Below, one piece after another: positions 25,430 to 34,338 of a DNA stretch of 64,000 nucleotides. The stretch's first letter is position 1; each line of letters opens with the position of its first letter. A model generated the notes under the pieces. The model was not told where the DNA came from and made no database searches. It saw only the letters and a program-made list of their open reading frames with translations. Location: assembly GCA_026990035.1 (NCBI GenBank), contig JALSIM010000041.1, forward strand, positions 231,056 through 295,055, given 5' to 3'. The DNA is from Alphaproteobacteria bacterium. GTDB lineage: Bacteria > Pseudomonadota > Alphaproteobacteria > Geminicoccales > Geminicoccaceae. Made by a program: the position numbers and the translations under genes.

Positions 25430-26401
25430 TCACGCGAAGGCCTGGGCCTTCAGCACCCGCTTGAGGTACTGGAGGAAAAGGGTGATGACCACCGCCGCGA
25501 CGACGAAGATCAGCCAAGCGTAGGCCGCCGCCTCGCCGATCTGGAACTCCCGGATGCCCTTCTGGAAGGCGATGAAGACCGGCAGCTCGCTCGACTGGGC
25601 CGGTCCGCCCGAGGTCATCACATAGACCTTGTCGACGAATTTGTAGGCGTCCATGAAGCGCAGGATGAAGGCGATGGCGATGATCTCCTTGAGCATCGGC
25701 AGGGTCAGCCGGCGCAGCACGGTGAAGCGCGAGGCGCCGTCGACCCGGGCGGCCTCGTAGATCGCCGGCGGCAGGGACACCCGTCCGGAATAGACGATCA
25801 GCAGCGGCAGCGCCGTCCACTGCCAGACATCGGCGATGACGAGGGAGGTCAGGGAGAGCTCGACCCCGAGCCAGTCGATCCGTTCGCTGGGCGCCATCAG
25901 CCCGAGATTGATCAGCAGATGATTGACCGCCCCGTTGTTGGCCTGGAGGAGGAACTTCCACAGCACGCCGACGATCGAGGGCGGCAGCATCATCGGCAGC
26001 ACCATCGCCACCAGCAGCACCACCCGCAGCCCCGGGCGCGGCACCAGCTCGTAGAGAACGAGGGCGAGGGCGGTGCCCAGCAGCACCTCGAGGGTGGCGC
26101 CGAAGGTCAGATACCAGCCGAGATTGACGACGCTGTTGTGGAACCGCGGATCGCTCAGCACGTTGGCGAAGTTCTGCCAGCCGACATAGGAGTAGCGGCC
26201 GGTGAACAGGCCCATCATGTTGGTGTCCTGGAAGGCGTGATAGGCCATCCAGACGGTCGGGTAGACGACGATCGCGAGGAGGACGACGACCGGGATGCCG
26301 ACCATCACCCAGGGCACCCAGCGGGCGACGATGCGCGCCCGGGGCGTGCGCCCGGCCTCGAACCAGTCCGGCACGACCGGTGCCGCCATTTCCTGTTTCA
26401 A
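25430..26401 (-). CDS. ABC transporter permease (MalF type)
   Basis: 323 residues. The TTG start at 26401 is preferred because GGGAGG lies six bases upstream; an ATG four codons later (MAAPVVPDW) is the alternative. Six or more membrane segments, starting WVPWVMVGIPVVVLLAIVV (about 28-46). The EAA coupling motif reads EAARVDGASRFTVLRRLTLP (about 220-239), followed by MLKEIIAIAFILRFMDAYK. It opens a permease-permease-ATPase-ATPase operon that has no binding-protein gene in the window. The hutC-like regulator lies 99 bases upstream on the same strand and may be cotranscribed. Confidence 0.88.
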   Translation of the reverse strand: MKQEMAAPVVPDWFEAGRTPRARIVARWVPWVMVGIPVVVLLAIVVYPTVWMAYHAFQDTNMMGLFTGRYSYVGWQNFANVLSDPRFHNSVVNLGWYLTFGATLEVLLGTALALVLYELVPRPGLRVVLLVAMVLPMMLPPSIVGVLWKFLLQANNGAVNHLLINLGLMAPSERIDWLGVELSLTSLVIADVWQWTALPLLIVYSGRVSLPPAIYEAARVDGASRFTVLRRLTLPMLKEIIAIAFILRFMDAYKFVDKVYVMTSGGPAQSSELPVFIAFQKGIREFQIGEAAAYAWLIFVVAAVVITLFLQYLKRVLKAQAFA

Positions 26402-26500
26402 TCCGGCCTCCCTCGATCCTCCCCGACGGGACGCCGCCGATAGAACGGCCCGAGTTTCCCGTCTGTCAAGTCCGGCGCACCGCCGCGAGGCCGCCCCGGC

Positions 26501-27226
26501 TCACGATCGCGGTGCGAAGGCGGTGGCCAGGCGGTAGGAGGCGCCGGGATGGCGGAAACGGGCCCAGGTCACCACCCGGTTCCGGTTGCGGGTCCGCCGC
26601 TCGATCACCAGCACCGCCTCCCCCGGGCGGATCCCCAGGGCCGCGGCGGTGGCCGGATCCGCGTTCTCGGCCGCGATCACGTGCTCGGCCTCCGACCAGG
26701 GTACGTGTTCGAGCAGCCAGGATCCCGGAGCGATGGCGGTGAAATCGGCATCCGCCGCCGCCGGTACCGCCAGGAGGTTGATCCAGCGATCCTCGAGTTG
26801 GAACGGGCGCCGGTCGGCCAGATGGAGGAGCAGCAGATGCAGCGCCCGCTCACCCGCCGCCAGCTCCAGCCGCGCCCGGATCTCGGCCGGCGGGACCAGC
26901 GTCCGGCGGGCGAGCAGACGCAGCTCGTACACCGCCCCGAGCTCCGCCACCAGGCGCTCGATCCGCGGGATCTCGAGAACGATGTCGCGGCCGGTGCGCA
27001 CCGCCACCCGGCTGCCCCGCCGCCGCCGGCGCTCGATCACCCCCTCGCGGGCGAGCTCGCGCAGCGCGCGGTGGGCGGTCAGCCGGGAGACGCCGAAGCT
27101 CGCCGCCAGCTCCGACTCGCCGGGAATCGGGTCGCCGGGACCCCATTCGCCCTCCCGGATGCGAGTGCGAATCTCCGCCTTGATCCGCTCGTAGGCGGGA
27201 AGTCCGTCTCGATCCTGTCGATCCAT
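26501..27226 (-). CDS. hutC: GntR-family (HutC type) transcriptional regulator
   Basis: 241 residues from MDRQDRDGLPAYERIKAEI, chosen as the start because of the GGGGGG just upstream; the frame is open further. Residues 11-75 form the GntR winged helix (GDPIPGESELAASFGVSRLT then AHRALRELAREGVIERRRRR). The C-terminal UTRA domain (about 95-235) has the LLLLHLADRRPFQLEDRWIN pattern of HutC, which binds urocanate in characterised relatives. It is divergent from hutGU across a 127-base gap that holds a near-palindromic site, the classical layout of an autoregulated hut repressor. Ligand and regulon are inferred from family and context. Confidence 0.88.
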   Translation of the reverse strand: MDRQDRDGLPAYERIKAEIRTRIREGEWGPGDPIPGESELAASFGVSRLTAHRALRELAREGVIERRRRRGSRVAVRTGRDIVLEIPRIERLVAELGAVYELRLLARRTLVPPAEIRARLELAAGERALHLLLLHLADRRPFQLEDRWINLLAVPAAADADFTAIAPGSWLLEHVPWSEAEHVIAAENADPATAAALGIRPGEAVLVIERRTRNRNRVVTWARFRHPGASYRLATAFAPRS

Positions 27227-27294
27227 CCCCCCGTCACCTTCGGCCGCCTCGCCCGGGCCCGACGCGCCCTCGCCCCGATGGACAGCCACGAGAT

Positions 27295-27306
27295 TTGCAT
27301 ATACAT
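27295..27306. promoter_or_regulatory. Candidate HutC operator between hutC and hutG
   Basis: TTGCATATACAT, an imperfect inverted repeat (TTGYATATRCAA type) in the hutC/hutG divergent gap, 48 bases before the hutG start. HutC operators known from Pseudomonas contain a similar TGTATATACA core. Nearly the same 12-mer occurs at 34281-34292. Confidence 0.55.
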
Positions 27307-27353
27307 ATTCCGCTGCCAAGCCCCGAAGAGGACGACCACCGGGAGAAACGCTC

Positions 27354-28175
27354 GTGGACGCGGCCCGTATCGAGGTGATCGAGGGTGACCGCCCGCTGCT
27401 CCTCGCCCAGCCCCATGTCGGTACCTGGCTGCCGGAAGCGGTGGAGGCGCGGCTGACGGCGACCGGCCGGGCCCGCACCGACACCGACTGGCACGTCGAT
27501 CGCCTCTATGCCGATCTGGTGCCCGGCGCAACCATCGTCCGGGCCCGGTTCTCGCGCTATCTGATCGATCCCAACCGGCCGCCCGACGACCGTTCCCTCT
27601 ACCCCGGACGGAACACCACGGGCCTCTGCCCCCTGACCGATTTCGACGGCCGGCCGCTCTATCTCGCCGGAAGGGAACCCGATGCCGCCGAACGCGGCAT
27701 CCGCCTCGACTCCTACTGGCGCCCCTACCACGAGGCGCTCGATCGCCAGCTCGCTCGGCTGCGCCGGCGGTTCGGCCACGTCCTCCTCTACGACTGTCAC
27801 TCGATCCGCTCCGGGATCCCGCGCCTGTTCACGGGCCGCCTGCCGGATCTCAACCTCGGCACCGACGACCGCCGGAGCGCCCATCCGCTCCTGATCGAGA
27901 CCGCGGAACGGGTGCTGGCGGAGGCCGCGGAGCGGGGGTTCTCCCGGGTCACCGACGGGCGCTTCAAGGGTGGCTACACGACCCGCCACTACGGCCGCCC
28001 CGCAGCCGGAATCTCGGCGTTGCAGATGGAACTCGCACAGGCCACCTACATGCGCGAGGAGCCGCCCTGGAGCTGGCTCGAGGACCGGGCCGAACGGCTC
28101 CGCCCGGTCCTCTCGCGGCTGCTGTCGGCCCTCCTCGAGGTCCTCGAAGGCCGTGCCATCGGAGAAGGAGCATGA
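27354..28175 (+). CDS. hutG: N-formylglutamate deformylase
   Basis: 273 residues with a GTG start and GGGAGAAA upstream. Family motifs: [13 protein letters not shown] (about 20-32), [15 protein letters not shown] (about 64-78), [20 protein letters not shown] (about 145-164) and [20 protein letters not shown] near residue 205-224. The His and Asp residues in these motifs are the expected metal ligands of the N-formylglutamate amidohydrolase family. It releases formate from N-formylglutamate, the last step of the five-step histidine pathway that uses HutF. Stop overlaps hutU by ATGA. Confidence 0.92.
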   Translation: MDAARIEVIEGDRPLLLAQPHVGTWLPEAVEARLTATGRARTDTDWHVDRLYADLVPGATIVRARFSRYLIDPNRPPDDRSLYPGRNTTGLCPLTDFDGRPLYLAGREPDAAERGIRLDSYWRPYHEALDRQLARLRRRFGHVLLYDCHSIRSGIPRLFTGRLPDLNLGTDDRRSAHPLLIETAERVLAEAAERGFSRVTDGRFKGGYTTRHYGRPAAGISALQMELAQATYMREEPPWSWLEDRAERLRPVLSRLLSALLEVLEGRAIGEGA

Positions 28176-29863
28176 ACCGCCCGACCGCCCGCAACCTCCG
28201 CGTGATCCGCGCCCCGCGCGGACCCGAGCTGCGCTGCCGCAACTGGCAGATCGAGGCGCCTCTGCGGATGCTGATGAACAATCTCGATCCCGAGGTCGCC
28301 GAGCGCCCCGAGGAGCTGGTGGTCTACGGCGGAATCGGCCGGGCGGCCCGCAACTGGGAGTGTTTCGACCGGATCGTCCGGTCCCTCGAAAGGCTCGAGG
28401 AAGACCAGAGCCTGCTGGTCCAGTCGGGCAAGCCGGTCGGCGTGTTCCGCACCCATCCCTTCGCCCCCCGGGTACTGATCGCCAATTCCAATCTCGTCGC
28501 CCACTGGGCGACCTGGGGCCATTTCAACGCGCTCGAACGTCTCGGCCTCATGATGTACGGCCAGATGACCGCCGGTTCCTGGATCTACATCGGCTCGCAG
28601 GGGATCGTGCAGGGCACCTACGAGACCTTCGTCGAAGCCGGGCGGCGCCATTACGGGGGTGATCTTTCGGGGCGCTGGATCCTCACCGCCGGGCTCGGCG
28701 GCATGGGCGGCGCCCAGCCTCTGGCGGCGACCATGGCCGGCGCCTCGCTGCTGGCCGTCGAATGCGATCCGGCACGGATCGAGTTCCGGATCCGTTCGGG
28801 ATACCTCGACCGCTGGACCGCCGATCTCGAGGAGGCCCTGGCCATGGTCGAGCGTTCCGTCGCCGACCGCCGTCCGGTCTCGGTCGGGCTCCTGGGCAAT
28901 GCCGCCGAGATCCTGCCGCGGCTCCTCGAACGCGGGGTGCGCCCCGATCTCCTGACCGACCAGACCTCGGCCCACGATCCCGTCCACGGCTATCTGCCGC
29001 GGGGCTGGACCCTCGAGCAGTGGCGGGAGCGGCAGGAACGCGATCCGGCGGCGGTGGAACGGGCGGCGCGGGCCTCGATCCGGAGCCATGTCGAGGCGAT
29101 GCTCGGCTTCCACCGGATGGGCGTCCCGACCTTCGACTACGGCAACAACATCCGACAGTTGGCGCGGGAGGAAGGGCTCGAAGAGGCCTTCGCCTTCCCG
29201 GGCTTCGTGCCGGCCTACATCCGGCCGATGTTCTGCCGCGGCGTCGGCCCCTTCCGCTGGGCGGCGCTGTCGGGCGATCCCGAGGACATCCGCCGCACCG
29301 ACGAAAAGGTGAAGGAGCTGATCCCCGACGATCCGCATCTCCACAACTGGCTGGAGATGGCCGGGCGGCGGATCCGTTTCCAGGGGCTGCCGGCCCGGAT
29401 CTGCTGGGTCGGGCTCGGCCAGCGCCACCGTCTCGGTCTCGCCTTCAACGAAATGGTCCGCAAGGGCGAGCTCTCGGCACCGGTGGTGATCGGCCGCGAT
29501 CACCTCGATTCGGGGTCGGTCGCCTCCCCCAACCGCGAGACGGAGGCCATGCGCGACGGCTCCGACGCGGTGGCCGACTGGCCGCTCCTAAACGCCCTGC
29601 TGAACGTCGCGTCCGGCGCCACCTGGGTCTCGATCCATCACGGGGGCGGGGTCGGGATCGGCTACTCCCAGCATGCCGGCATGGTGGTCTGCTGCGACGG
29701 TACCGCCGAGGCCGCGGAGCGCATCGCCCGGGTGCTGTGGAACGATCCGGCGAGCGGCGTGATGCGCCACGCCGATGCCGGCTATCCCGAGGCCCGCGCC
29801 TGTGCCCGCGAGCACGGGCTGGATCTGCCGTTCCTGGAGGCGTCGGGAGAGGGGGACGCCTAG
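28172..29863 (+). CDS. hutU: Urocanate hydratase
   Basis: 563 residues, full family length. [20 protein letters not shown] near the start, [20 protein letters not shown] (about 130-149), [18 protein letters not shown] (about 173-190; the NAD-binding glycine-rich stretch) and [20 protein letters not shown] (about 491-510) are diagnostic. The enzyme converts urocanate to imidazolonepropionate using NAD+ as an electrophile in the cytoplasm. ATGA-coupled to hutG. The histidase (hutH) and imidazolonepropionase (hutI) genes are not in the window, so the pathway is incomplete here. Its 3' end touches the convergent livF gene. Confidence 0.97.
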   Translation: MNRPTARNLRVIRAPRGPELRCRNWQIEAPLRMLMNNLDPEVAERPEELVVYGGIGRAARNWECFDRIVRSLERLEEDQSLLVQSGKPVGVFRTHPFAPRVLIANSNLVAHWATWGHFNALERLGLMMYGQMTAGSWIYIGSQGIVQGTYETFVEAGRRHYGGDLSGRWILTAGLGGMGGAQPLAATMAGASLLAVECDPARIEFRIRSGYLDRWTADLEEALAMVERSVADRRPVSVGLLGNAAEILPRLLERGVRPDLLTDQTSAHDPVHGYLPRGWTLEQWRERQERDPAAVERAARASIRSHVEAMLGFHRMGVPTFDYGNNIRQLAREEGLEEAFAFPGFVPAYIRPMFCRGVGPFRWAALSGDPEDIRRTDEKVKELIPDDPHLHNWLEMAGRRIRFQGLPARICWVGLGQRHRLGLAFNEMVRKGELSAPVVIGRDHLDSGSVASPNRETEAMRDGSDAVADWPLLNALLNVASGATWVSIHHGGGVGIGYSQHAGMVVCCDGTAEAAERIARVLWNDPASGVMRHADAGYPEARACAREHGLDLPFLEASGEGDA

Positions 29864-30576
29864 CCCGCCTCCAGGCCCAGCATGCGATCGATCAGGGCCT
29901 CGTCGGCCCGGGCCGCCGCGGCGCTGCCCTGCCAGACGGTGCGACCGGCCGAGAGCACCGTCACCCGATCGGCCACCGACAGCACCTTCTGGGTGTTCTG
30001 TTCGACCAGTAGACAGGCGAGTCCTTCCTCGCGACACAGCCGCTGCAGCACCGCGAAGCAGAGATCGACCACCGCCGGCATCAGCCCGAGGGAAAGCTCG
30101 TCCACCAGCAGCAGCCGCGGCCGGACCATCAGGGCCCGGGCGATGGCCAGCATCTGCTGCTCGCCGCCGGACAGAGTGCCGGCCCGCTGCTGACGGCGCT
30201 CCCGCAGCCGAGGGAACAGCGCCGTCACTTCCCGCTCCCGCGCCTCGGCCTCGGCCCGCGGCAGCAGATAGCCCCCCACCACCAGGTTCTCGCGCACCGT
30301 GAGATCGGCGAAGATCCGCCGCCCCTCGGGGACCAGCCCGAGGCCGAGGCGGGTCCGTTCGGGGGCCGCCAGCCGGTCGATGCGCCGGCCGTCGAGGCGG
30401 ATCTCCCCCGCCACCACCGGCACATGGCCGGCGATCGCCATGATCGTCGAGCTCTTGCCGGCGCCGTTGGGACCGAGCAGCGCCACCATCTCGCCCGGCG
30501 GCAGCTCGAGGGCCAGATCCCGGACCACCCGGAGTTCGCCCCGCGCCACCGAGATCCGATCCAGTTCCAGCATCAC
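29860..30576 (-). CDS. livF: Branched-chain-type ABC transporter ATPase LivF
   Basis: 238 residues. Walker [18 protein letters not shown], signature [16 protein letters not shown], Walker [14 protein letters not shown] and the [19 protein letters not shown] start are those of LivF. In the Liv system two different ATPases, LivF and LivG, form the energising dimer. ATGA overlap with livG. It is the last gene of the five-gene Liv-type operon (binding protein, H, M, G, F). Confidence 0.9.
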   Translation of the reverse strand: MMLELDRISVARGELRVVRDLALELPPGEMVALLGPNGAGKSSTIMAIAGHVPVVAGEIRLDGRRIDRLAAPERTRLGLGLVPEGRRIFADLTVRENLVVGGYLLPRAEAEAREREVTALFPRLRERRQQRAGTLSGGEQQMLAIARALMVRPRLLLVDELSLGLMPAVVDLCFAVLQRLCREEGLACLLVEQNTQKVLSVADRVTVLSAGRTVWQGSAAAARADEALIDRMLGLEAG

Positions 30577-31319
30577 GCGGCCTCGCCGAGATAGGCGCGA
30601 CGCACCTCGGGCTCGCGCATCACCTCTCGCGGTTCCCCTTCCGCCAGGAGCCGTCCCCGGTCGAGCACCGCGAGCCGTTCGACGATCCGCAGCACCTCGG
30701 CGAGATTGTGCTCGATGAGGACCAGGGTGAGGCCCTCGGCGTGGAGCCGGGTGAGCAGATCGCCGATCGCCCGCGCCTCGCTCTGGTTGAGACCGGCGAG
30801 GGGCTCGTCGAGGAGCAGCAGCCGCGGGCCGGTGGCGAGGGCGCGGGCGATCTGCATCCGCTTGAGGATCCCGAGCGGCACCTCGGCGGCGGTCCGCCCG
30901 GCGAACTCGGCGATCCCCACCCGCCGCAGCAGGGCCGCCGCCTCCTCCCGGCGGCGGCGATAGGCGAAGCTGGCCAGAGCCCGCAGCGGATTCTGTCCGA
31001 GCTCGCGGGCCGCGCCCAGGAGCACGTTCTCGGTCAGGGTGAGATCCCGGAAGGGCCGCACCACCTGATGGGTCAGCACCATCCCGGCCCGGGCCCGCCG
31101 ATGCGGCGGCAGCCGGGTGACCTCCCGGCCGGCGAAGCGGACGGATCCGCCGTCCGGCCGCTCCAGCCCGCAGGTCAGACGCAGGAGGGTGGTCTTGCCG
31201 GCCCCGTTCGGGCCGATCAGGCCGAGGAAGGCGCCCGGGGGCACCGCCAGCGACACCCGATCGACCGCCAGCACCCCGCCGAAGGCCCGGGTCACCTCGC
31301 GGATCTCGAGGAGGTTCAT
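30573..31319 (-). CDS. livG: Branched-chain-type ABC transporter ATPase LivG
   Basis: 248 residues. Walker A GPNGAGKTTLLRLTCGLERP, and the long insertion typical of LivG between Walker A and the signature (RAGMVLTHQVVRPFRDLTLT, then ENVLLGAARELG). Signature-like EVPLGILKRMQIARALATGP diverges from LSGGQ (here PLGILKR), and Walker B is LLLLDEPLAGLN. The switch His lies in LVLIEHNLAEVLRI. ATGA overlaps with livM and livF. The weakened signature sequence (LGILK) is a notable departure from the usual LSYGQQR. Confidence 0.88.
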   Translation of the reverse strand: MNLLEIREVTRAFGGVLAVDRVSLAVPPGAFLGLIGPNGAGKTTLLRLTCGLERPDGGSVRFAGREVTRLPPHRRARAGMVLTHQVVRPFRDLTLTENVLLGAARELGQNPLRALASFAYRRRREEAAALLRRVGIAEFAGRTAAEVPLGILKRMQIARALATGPRLLLLDEPLAGLNQSEARAIGDLLTRLHAEGLTLVLIEHNLAEVLRIVERLAVLDRGRLLAEGEPREVMREPEVRRAYLGEAA

Positions 31320-32158
31320 CGGCGCACCGCCCGCAGCAGGCGGCGGCCGATCCCGACCAGCCCGTCGGGGCTCAGATGCATGACGAGTATCAGGAGACCG
31401 CCGTAGACCAGCAGCTTGTAGGTATCGACGAAGCGGAACATTTCCGGCAGCAGGGTCAGCAGGACCGCCCCCAGCACCGCCCCGAGATTGGAGCCGATGC
31501 CGCCCACCACGACCATCGCCAGGATGGTGATCGACTGGATGAAGCCGAAGGCGTCGGGGACGATGAGCTGGACCACATGGGCGTAGACCGCGCCGGCGAG
31601 ACCGGCGCTCATGGTGCCGAGGAGGAAGGCGGCGAGCTTGAAGCGGGCGGTGTCGATGCCGATGCTGGAAGCGGCCTCCTCGTCGCGGGCGATGGCCATG
31701 AAGATGCGTCCCATCCAGCTCCGCCGGACGGCGATGCTGGCGAGCCAGACCAGGATCGCGGAGAGGATCGCGAGCACCGCCATCCCCTCCGGCGCGAAGG
31801 GCGGTTGGATGCCCGGGATCCCGAACTCGCCGCCGAGCCAGTCCTGCTTGCGGACGAAACCGAGGAACAGGAATCCCGCACCCATCGTGGTGATGGCGAG
31901 GAAGTCCTCGCGCACCCGCAGGCTCGCGAGACCGACCACCAGACCGAGGAGGCCGGCCGCGAGGATCGCCGCCGCCACCCCGTGGGCGAAGGGAAAGCCG
32001 CCGGTGGTCACCAGCGCCGCGGCATAGGCGCCGGTGCCGAAGAAGGCGGCGTGGCCGAGGCTCACCTGGCCGCAGAAACCGGTGATCAGATTGAGCCCCA
32101 GCGCCAGGGTCACGTTGATGGCGACGAAGGTGGCGAGGCTCGTGAGATAGGCGTCCAT
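31316..32158 (-). CDS. livM: Branched-chain-type ABC transporter permease LivM
   Basis: 280 residues, strongly hydrophobic with about eight membrane segments. The LivM family block GLNLITGFCGQVSLGHAAFF (about 21-40) followed by GTGAYAAAL is diagnostic. The cytoplasmic EAA-like loop reads AIARDEEAASSIGIDTARFK (about 150-169), and VVGGIGSNLGAVLGAVLL appears near residue 226. It pairs with LivH to form the membrane pore. It follows livH with a four-base gap. Confidence 0.92.
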   Translation of the reverse strand: MDAYLTSLATFVAINVTLALGLNLITGFCGQVSLGHAAFFGTGAYAAALVTTGGFPFAHGVAAAILAAGLLGLVVGLASLRVREDFLAITTMGAGFLFLGFVRKQDWLGGEFGIPGIQPPFAPEGMAVLAILSAILVWLASIAVRRSWMGRIFMAIARDEEAASSIGIDTARFKLAAFLLGTMSAGLAGAVYAHVVQLIVPDAFGFIQSITILAMVVVGGIGSNLGAVLGAVLLTLLPEMFRFVDTYKLLVYGGLLILVMHLSPDGLVGIGRRLLRAVRR

Positions 32159-32162
32159 CGCC

Positions 32163-33026
32163 TCACCTCCCCCGCGCGAGGCCCTGCGGACGCCACATCA
32201 GCACCACCACCAGGATGAAGAAGGCGATGGCGTCACGGTCGAGGATGCGGTCGAGATAGATGGTGCCGAAGCTTTCGGCGACGCCGAGGAGGAGGCTCGC
32301 CCACAGGGTGCCGGGCACGTTGCCGAGACCACCGAGGACGACGATGGCGAGCCCCTTGTAGCTGGTGATGTTGCCCATCCCGGGCTCGATCAGATTGTTG
32401 AGCAGCCCGACCAGGAAGCCGGCGAGCCCGGCGAGCGCCGAGGCGAGGGCGAAGGCCAGAAGCCGCACCCGCTCCGGGGAGACGCCGAAGCTCATCGCGA
32501 TCTCGGGATCGTCGACCGTGGCCCGCCAGGCGACCCCGGTCCGCGAACCCACGGCGAACAGCCCGAGGCCGGCGATCGCCACCAGCGCCGAGAGCCCGAG
32601 GGCGATCTGCACCCAGTTCAGGAAGATGCCGCCGAGATCGGGGCCGGAGACGAACCAGGGATTCTCGGCGAAGGACAGGCCGTAGGGGCCGAACAGGAGA
32701 CGGAACCCGTCCTCCATGGCGATCAGCAGGCCGATGGAGGCGATCAGCGCCACGTAGGGCGGCTTGTCGAGCAGCGGCCGGTAGACGGTGCCGTAAACGA
32801 CCGGGCCGGCGGCGGCCGCCGCGAGGACGGCGAGGGCCGCCGCCGCCGCCAGCGGCAGGCCGCTGTTGGCGGCCAGCACGCCGACGTAGCCGCCGAGGGT
32901 GAAGACGGCGGCATGGGCGATGTGGAGGATGCGCAGGAGCCCGTAGATGAGGGTCAGGCCCAGCGCCATCATCGCGTACATCGCCCCCTGGACGAGCCCG
33001 GCGACGAGGAGCTCGAAGTAGAACAT
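32163..33026 (-). CDS. livH: Branched-chain-type ABC transporter permease LivH
   Basis: 287 residues with about eight membrane segments. The N-terminal AGLVQGAMYAMMALGLTLIY (about 9-28), followed by GLLRILHIAHAAVFTLGGYV, is the LivH signature; the cytoplasmic loop VDDPEIAMSFGVSPERVRLL contains the EAA-like coupling segment, and IVVLGGLGNVPGTLWASLLL lies near residue 230. It follows the binding-protein gene by about 40 bases. Confidence 0.92.
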   Translation of the reverse strand: MFYFELLVAGLVQGAMYAMMALGLTLIYGLLRILHIAHAAVFTLGGYVGVLAANSGLPLAAAAALAVLAAAAAGPVVYGTVYRPLLDKPPYVALIASIGLLIAMEDGFRLLFGPYGLSFAENPWFVSGPDLGGIFLNWVQIALGLSALVAIAGLGLFAVGSRTGVAWRATVDDPEIAMSFGVSPERVRLLAFALASALAGLAGFLVGLLNNLIEPGMGNITSYKGLAIVVLGGLGNVPGTLWASLLLGVAESFGTIYLDRILDRDAIAFFILVVVLMWRPQGLARGR

Positions 33027-33065
33027 GCCGCCTCGCGGATGCAGGAGCCGGTGAGACGCGTTCTC

Positions 33066-34229
33066 CTATTCGGCCGGCGGCGCCAGCAGCACCGGATCGT
33101 CGATCACCGCATAGCGGCGGAACCGGCCGTCCTTCACCACCTGCACCTGGATCGGCTTGTAGATCTCGCCCAGCGCGTTGAAGGTGATCGGACCGATGGC
33201 GGTGGGGAAGTCGCGGGTGCCGGCCAGCGCCTCGCGCACCGCCGCCCCGTCGGTTCCGCCCGCGCGCTCGAAGGCCTGCGCCAGCACCTGCACCGCGGCG
33301 TAGGTGCTCGCCGCCACCATGTCGGCGGGGAAGCCGGCCTTCTTCTCGAAAGCCTCGATGAAGGTCCGGACTTCCGGCCGGTCGCTGTCGCGGTCGAGGG
33401 CGGTGGTGATCAGCACTCCTTCCGCCGCCGCCTTGGCGATGTCGATGAAGTTCTGCGAATCGTAGCCCTCCTGGCCGACGATGGTCGCCCGCACCCCGCC
33501 GGCGCGGAGCTGGCTCACCAGCGGACCGGCGGTGAAGAAATAGCCCGAGGCGTAGATCGCTTCCGGCGCATCGCGCTTGACCGAGGCGACGATGGCCCCG
33601 AACTGGCGCTGCTTGATGCTGTAGGTGTACTCGTTCAGGATCTCGATGCCGAAATCGCCGGCCTTCTCCTTGAAACCGCGGGCCAGCGACTGGCCGAAAT
33701 CGTTGTCGAGGGTGATCAGCACCACCTTCTTCCGGCCGAGGATCTCGCCGATCAGCTTGGCGCCGCCACGCCCCTGGACCTCGCCCATGCTGGCGGTACG
33801 GAACACGTACTCGCCGGTGCGGGTGATGTCCGGATGGATGGCATAGGCCGACAGATAGGGCATCTTCGCCTGCTGGAAGACCGCCGCCGCCGCCCGGGTC
33901 GCCCCCGAGTAGCTGCCGGAGATCGCGGCCCGGATGCCTTCGCCGAGCAGCTTGTTGGCCACCGGCACCGCCTGATCGGGCTTGGCCTGGTCGTCGTATG
34001 TCACGAGCTCCAGCGGCCTGCCGAGGACGCCGCCGGCGGCGTTGATCTGCTCCACCGCCAGTTCGGCCCCGAGCCGGGCGCTCTTGCCGTCGCCGGCGGC
34101 GAAGCCGGTCAGCGGGGCGTGAAAACCGATGCGGATCGATTCGGCGGCGCCGGCGCCCGGGATCCATGCTCCCGCCAGCACCGTGGCCGTCCCCAGCAGC
34201 AGGCCGGTCACCAAACGACGCGTTGCCAT
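33066..34229 (-). CDS. Liv-type periplasmic amino-acid-binding protein
   Basis: 387 residues from MATRRLVTGL, with GGAGG just upstream; longer open frames lack such a site. Signal peptide through about residue 28 (GAGAAES). Type I periplasmic binding-protein fold: IRIGFHAPLTGFAAGDGKSA, QINAAGGVLGRPLELVTYDD, EGIRAAISGSYSGATRAAA and KVVLITLDNDFGQSLARGF. It heads a complete Liv-type importer operon. Because a HutC-like site lies 52-63 bases upstream and hut genes are adjacent, histidine or urocanate is a plausible ligand, though branched-chain amino acids remain possible. Confidence 0.88.
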   Translation of the reverse strand: MATRRLVTGLLLGTATVLAGAWIPGAGAAESIRIGFHAPLTGFAAGDGKSARLGAELAVEQINAAGGVLGRPLELVTYDDQAKPDQAVPVANKLLGEGIRAAISGSYSGATRAAAAVFQQAKMPYLSAYAIHPDITRTGEYVFRTASMGEVQGRGGAKLIGEILGRKKVVLITLDNDFGQSLARGFKEKAGDFGIEILNEYTYSIKQRQFGAIVASVKRDAPEAIYASGYFFTAGPLVSQLRAGGVRATIVGQEGYDSQNFIDIAKAAAEGVLITTALDRDSDRPEVRTFIEAFEKKAGFPADMVAASTYAAVQVLAQAFERAGGTDGAAVREALAGTRDFPTAIGPITFNALGEIYKPIQVQVVKDGRFRRYAVIDDPVLLAPPAE

Positions 34230-34280
34230 CCCTCGCCTCCTTCCTGGCACGTGTTGCGGGTGCGCCGAAAGTCGCGCGTT

Positions 34281-34292
34281 TTGCATATACAA
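34281..34292. promoter_or_regulatory. Candidate HutC operator upstream of the Liv-type importer
   Basis: TTGCATATACAA, 52-63 bases before the binding-protein start. Eleven of twelve bases equal the site between hutC and hutG (27295-27306), and this copy is the more symmetrical one. Such AT-rich 12-mers are rare in the surrounding GC-rich DNA. Confidence 0.55.
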
Positions 34293-34338
34293 ATCCGCAT
34301 ATCCTGTCCATAGGCCGGCCGCCGACCGGCGACGACGG

